From: Bacteroidetes bacterium HGW-Bacteroidetes-8
Lineage (GTDB): Bacteria; Bacteroidota; Bacteroidia; Bacteroidales; UBA932
DNA length: 64,000 bases
Direction: 5' to 3'
NCBI GenBank assembly: GCA_002840895.1
Contig: PHCZ01000001.1
Location: 186,001 to 250,000 of the forward strand
Shown piece after piece: positions 61,943 to 64,000 of the stretch (position 1 is its first letter; every line of letters starts with the position of its first letter). A program made the position numbers and the translations under genes. The notes beneath the pieces are model-generated. The model was not told the origin of the DNA. It searched no databases and saw only the letters and a program-made list of their open reading frames with translations.

Positions 61943-63418
61943 CTAAATAAGTGGGCTTAGTAATCTTGCAAATGCCTCTTTAATCTGGTTCTTGACACTT
62001 CGTTTTGCCCATTTTGAGCTAGCCAGGCTTTTACACCGCTCTGTATCTATAATAAATTGATATTCTAGCTTTTGAGCCATTTCGTTATTGTAGATTATAG
62101 CTGTGATTTCAAAATTATGCTCTAGTGAACGATTATCCATATTTGCTGAGCCAATAATACAAAACTCTCCATCTATAGAGATTATTTTTGAGTGGTTAAA
62201 CCCTTTTCCAAAGAGGTATACCTTAACTCCTGCTTCGAGCAGCTCAGTAGCATACGACATTGTACTCCAGTGAGCGATATTGGTGTCGGATTTTTCGGGA
62301 AGCATAAGCGATACCTCAACTCCTCCTAAAGAGGCAATCTTAATTGCGTTAAGCAACGATTCATTAGGGGTAAAATAGGGGGTAACAATGTATATATGTC
62401 TTTTTGCACTGGTGATTGCACTAAAATAGCACTGCATAATACTGGCCCAATCGCTATCCGGGCCGGAAGTTATAATCTGTGAGTAGACCCTCTTTACACC
62501 GATGTTGATATCTAAACTCTCCTGCAGAGGAATCGGATAGTATTTTTTCCTTTTTTTGAACTGCTGATTTATTATAAAATATCTATCAAGCAAAAAACTT
62601 GACTGAAGAGCGGCAACAGACTCGCCGGTCATCTTAATATGACTGTCTCTCCACTCAGGGTAGTTTCCTCCATTATAGTATCTGTCTGCAATATTAACTC
62701 CTCCGATGAATCCGTATAGTCCATCCACTACAAGAATTTTACGATGGTTTCTATAGTTTAACCTGGATGTGGGAGTAATAAATCTCACAGGAGAGAAGCT
62801 AAGGAGCTCTACCCCGTTTTTTATGAGCTCGCTTTTATACTCCTTTGTAAGACTCCAGCACCCGACATCATCAAAGATTACCCTTACCTCAATACCCTCT
62901 CTTGCCTTTTCTATCAAGAGCTCTTTAAATCTTATTCCGGTATTATCCGGATCTATTATATAAGATTGCAGATGTATATGTTGTTTTGCATTTTTAATAG
63001 CTTCGAACATAGCATCAAGTGCATCTTTACCCGATAGATATAGTTCAATATTTGAATTTACACCCAGCGTGCTTCTACAACTATGTAAATTAAGAAGAAT
63101 GAGTTGAATATGTCTTTTCAAAGAGTCATCCAGAAAGCTGCTGTCTCTCTTTAATTGCTTTAGTTGGTTATTGGCTGCAATTCTTCTTACCCTCTCATCA
63201 CGAATACCCTTTCGATTGAATATTTTTCTTTTGCGAAAATTTTGGCCTACCAAAAGGTATAGAATCAAGCCAACAAAAGGGAGTAGAAGGATTACAACAA
63301 TCCAGGAGAGCGATTTGACCGGGTCTAATTTACGGTATATAATTCTGGATGAGGCATAAACCGCCAGAATAAAATATCCGAGATACAGAATAACCGAAAG
63401 GTACTCCCAGTATGGCAT
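61943..63418 (-). CDS. cls: Cardiolipin synthase (phospholipase D family)
   Basis: The 491-residue protein has two N-terminal membrane helices (about 8-28 and 38-58) and two PLD catalytic motifs: NHRKILVVDGLYGFIGG near 228 and NHSKIISIDGEFCIIGS near 404, each HxKx4D. It condenses two phosphatidylglycerols to cardiolipin at the inner membrane. Size and layout are typical of ClsA. It is 11 bases after menG and 28 before the histidine kinase, suggesting one operon. Confidence 0.94.
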   Translation of the reverse strand: MPYWEYLSVILYLGYFILAVYASSRIIYRKLDPVKSLSWIVVILLLPFVGLILYLLVGQNFRKRKIFNRKGIRDERVRRIAANNQLKQLKRDSSFLDDSLKRHIQLILLNLHSCRSTLGVNSNIELYLSGKDALDAMFEAIKNAKQHIHLQSYIIDPDNTGIRFKELLIEKAREGIEVRVIFDDVGCWSLTKEYKSELIKNGVELLSFSPVRFITPTSRLNYRNHRKILVVDGLYGFIGGVNIADRYYNGGNYPEWRDSHIKMTGESVAALQSSFLLDRYFIINQQFKKRKKYYPIPLQESLDINIGVKRVYSQIITSGPDSDWASIMQCYFSAITSAKRHIYIVTPYFTPNESLLNAIKIASLGGVEVSLMLPEKSDTNIAHWSTMSYATELLEAGVKVYLFGKGFNHSKIISIDGEFCIIGSANMDNRSLEHNFEITAIIYNNEMAQKLEYQFIIDTERCKSLASSKWAKRSVKNQIKEAFARLLSPLI

Positions 63419-63429
63419 ATAGGCTTATT

Positions 63430-64000
63430 TTATTCAGTTGATCTTGTTCTGTTAGCTATGTATAGAATGGCAACTCCTCCTGTTAAAGATCTATATTTAA
63501 CAGATTCAAATCCAAAATGCTCAAGTTCACCTGCAAACTCACTATATTGAGGAAAAGTCTCCACAGATTTTGGAAGGTAGTTATATGCGTGATTATCCTT
63601 TGAAATAATCTTACCAACTAGAGGGAGTATCTTTAAAAAGTAGCTGTTAAACAGCGTTCTCCAAAGCTTGTTTTTTGGAGTTGCAAACTCAAGAATTGCA
63701 AGTGTTCCTCCACTTTTTAGAACCCTTTTAATCTCCAGCAAAGACTCTCCCCGGTTCTCAAAATTCCGGATTCCGAATCCAATTGTGACTGCATCAAAAG
63801 TTGAGTTTTCAAAAGGGATCTCATCTGCAGAGCCGCAAATATATTTTGGCCTGGGAGCACCGGTGGGGAAACGCTCGAATGCTTTATCACTTTTCTTTTT
63901 AGCTATTGCAATCATCTTATCTGCAATATCCAGCCCTATAACTTCAACTCCTTTTTTGTAAATGGCAATGGTAAGATCGCCTGTTCCGCAGGCTATATCC
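63430..64000 (-). CDS. menG: Demethylmenaquinone methyltransferase (UbiE/MenG), 5' end outside window
   Basis: The frame continues past the right edge; the visible part is about 190 residues. It contains SAM-binding motif I DIACGTGDLT and LDIADKM, a motif II region FDAVTIGFGIRNFENR, LEIKRVLKSGGTLAILEF, and the UbiE C-terminus (GGVAILYIANR). MenG methylates demethylmenaquinone in the last step of menaquinone synthesis. It implies the quinone that the SQR-like and QmoC-like proteins of this window would use. The internal Met at 63915 is not the start. Confidence 0.93.
   Translation of the reverse strand, partial: DIACGTGDLTIAIYKKGVEVIGLDIADKMIAIAKKKSDKAFERFPTGAPRPKYICGSADEIPFENSTFDAVTIGFGIRNFENRGESLLEIKRVLKSGGTLAILEFATPKNKLWRTLFNSYFLKILPLVGKIISKDNHAYNYLPKSVETFPQYSEFAGELEHFGFESVKYRSLTGGVAILYIANRTRSTE

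Overview
The window is ordinary Bacteroidota chromosome, most likely order Bacteroidales. Reasons: an AT-rich genome; many genes preceded by the Bacteroidota -7 box TAnnTTTG rather than a Shine-Dalgarno sequence; and family content such as a DUF4293 membrane protein, a 'putative porin' outer-membrane beta-barrel, a 6-bladed beta-propeller lipoprotein, DUF5672, a LolC/E-type FtsX permease and a serine-type sulfatase. MenG at the right edge and several quinone-linked proteins point to an anaerobic or microaerobic, menaquinone-using organism. Several start codons were moved downstream because a good -7 box lies inside the longest reading frame.

Layout. 1-13.4 kb is housekeeping: a RelA/SpoT homologue with an apparently dead hydrolase site, uvrA, an M28-like peptidase with altered active-site residues, mtgA, a TPR protein, a nucleoside phosphorylase, a SirB1-like protein, an FtsX permease and a GH23 transglycosylase. 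13.4-25.8 kb has a porin, a sugar-isomerase/MFS/ROK operon, NAD salvage (pncA, pncB), a CPBP protease, NhaD, an HdrC-HdrB pair and an S9 peptidase. 25.8-28.1 kb is mostly non-coding with several small repeat families and one lipoprotein gene. 28.1-38 kb has dnaK, panB, an RluA-type synthase, creatininase-gmk-nadD, class II aldolase, photolyase and sulfatase.

38.0-50.8 kb is a sulfur/heterodisulfide-reductase island. One minus-strand unit carries a sulfide:quinone oxidoreductase-like flavoprotein, a DsrC/TusE-like protein and a DsrE-like protein. A second, 8.2-kb unit carries DsrE2, TusA, an MvhD-like protein, an HdrA with an NfnB/GltD-like flavoprotein inserted in it, a second HdrA with an extra C-terminal domain, a QmoC-like membrane subunit and a TauE/SafE permease. 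A divergent Crp/Fnr-type regulator with a TGTGAT-N4-ATCACA site sits at its head. Together these look like a sulfur-carrier relay linked to both NAD(P)H and menaquinone; no dsrAB, apr or sat genes are present in the window. The direction of electron flow is inference.

50.9-56.1 kb has grpE-dnaJ, an M23 peptidase, anmK, rplS and tRNA-Arg(ACG). The tRNA 3' end is the attachment site of a 3.7-kb integrated element (56100-59828) bounded by 14-bp direct repeats. It carries a tyrosine integrase and a tight three-gene cargo: a potassium-channel-like membrane protein with a non-canonical selectivity filter (GLSD for GYGD), a two-helix membrane coiled-coil protein, and an AbiH-family protein. This is the best candidate for an undescribed (probably anti-phage) system. 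The window ends with menG-cls-histidine kinase on the minus strand.
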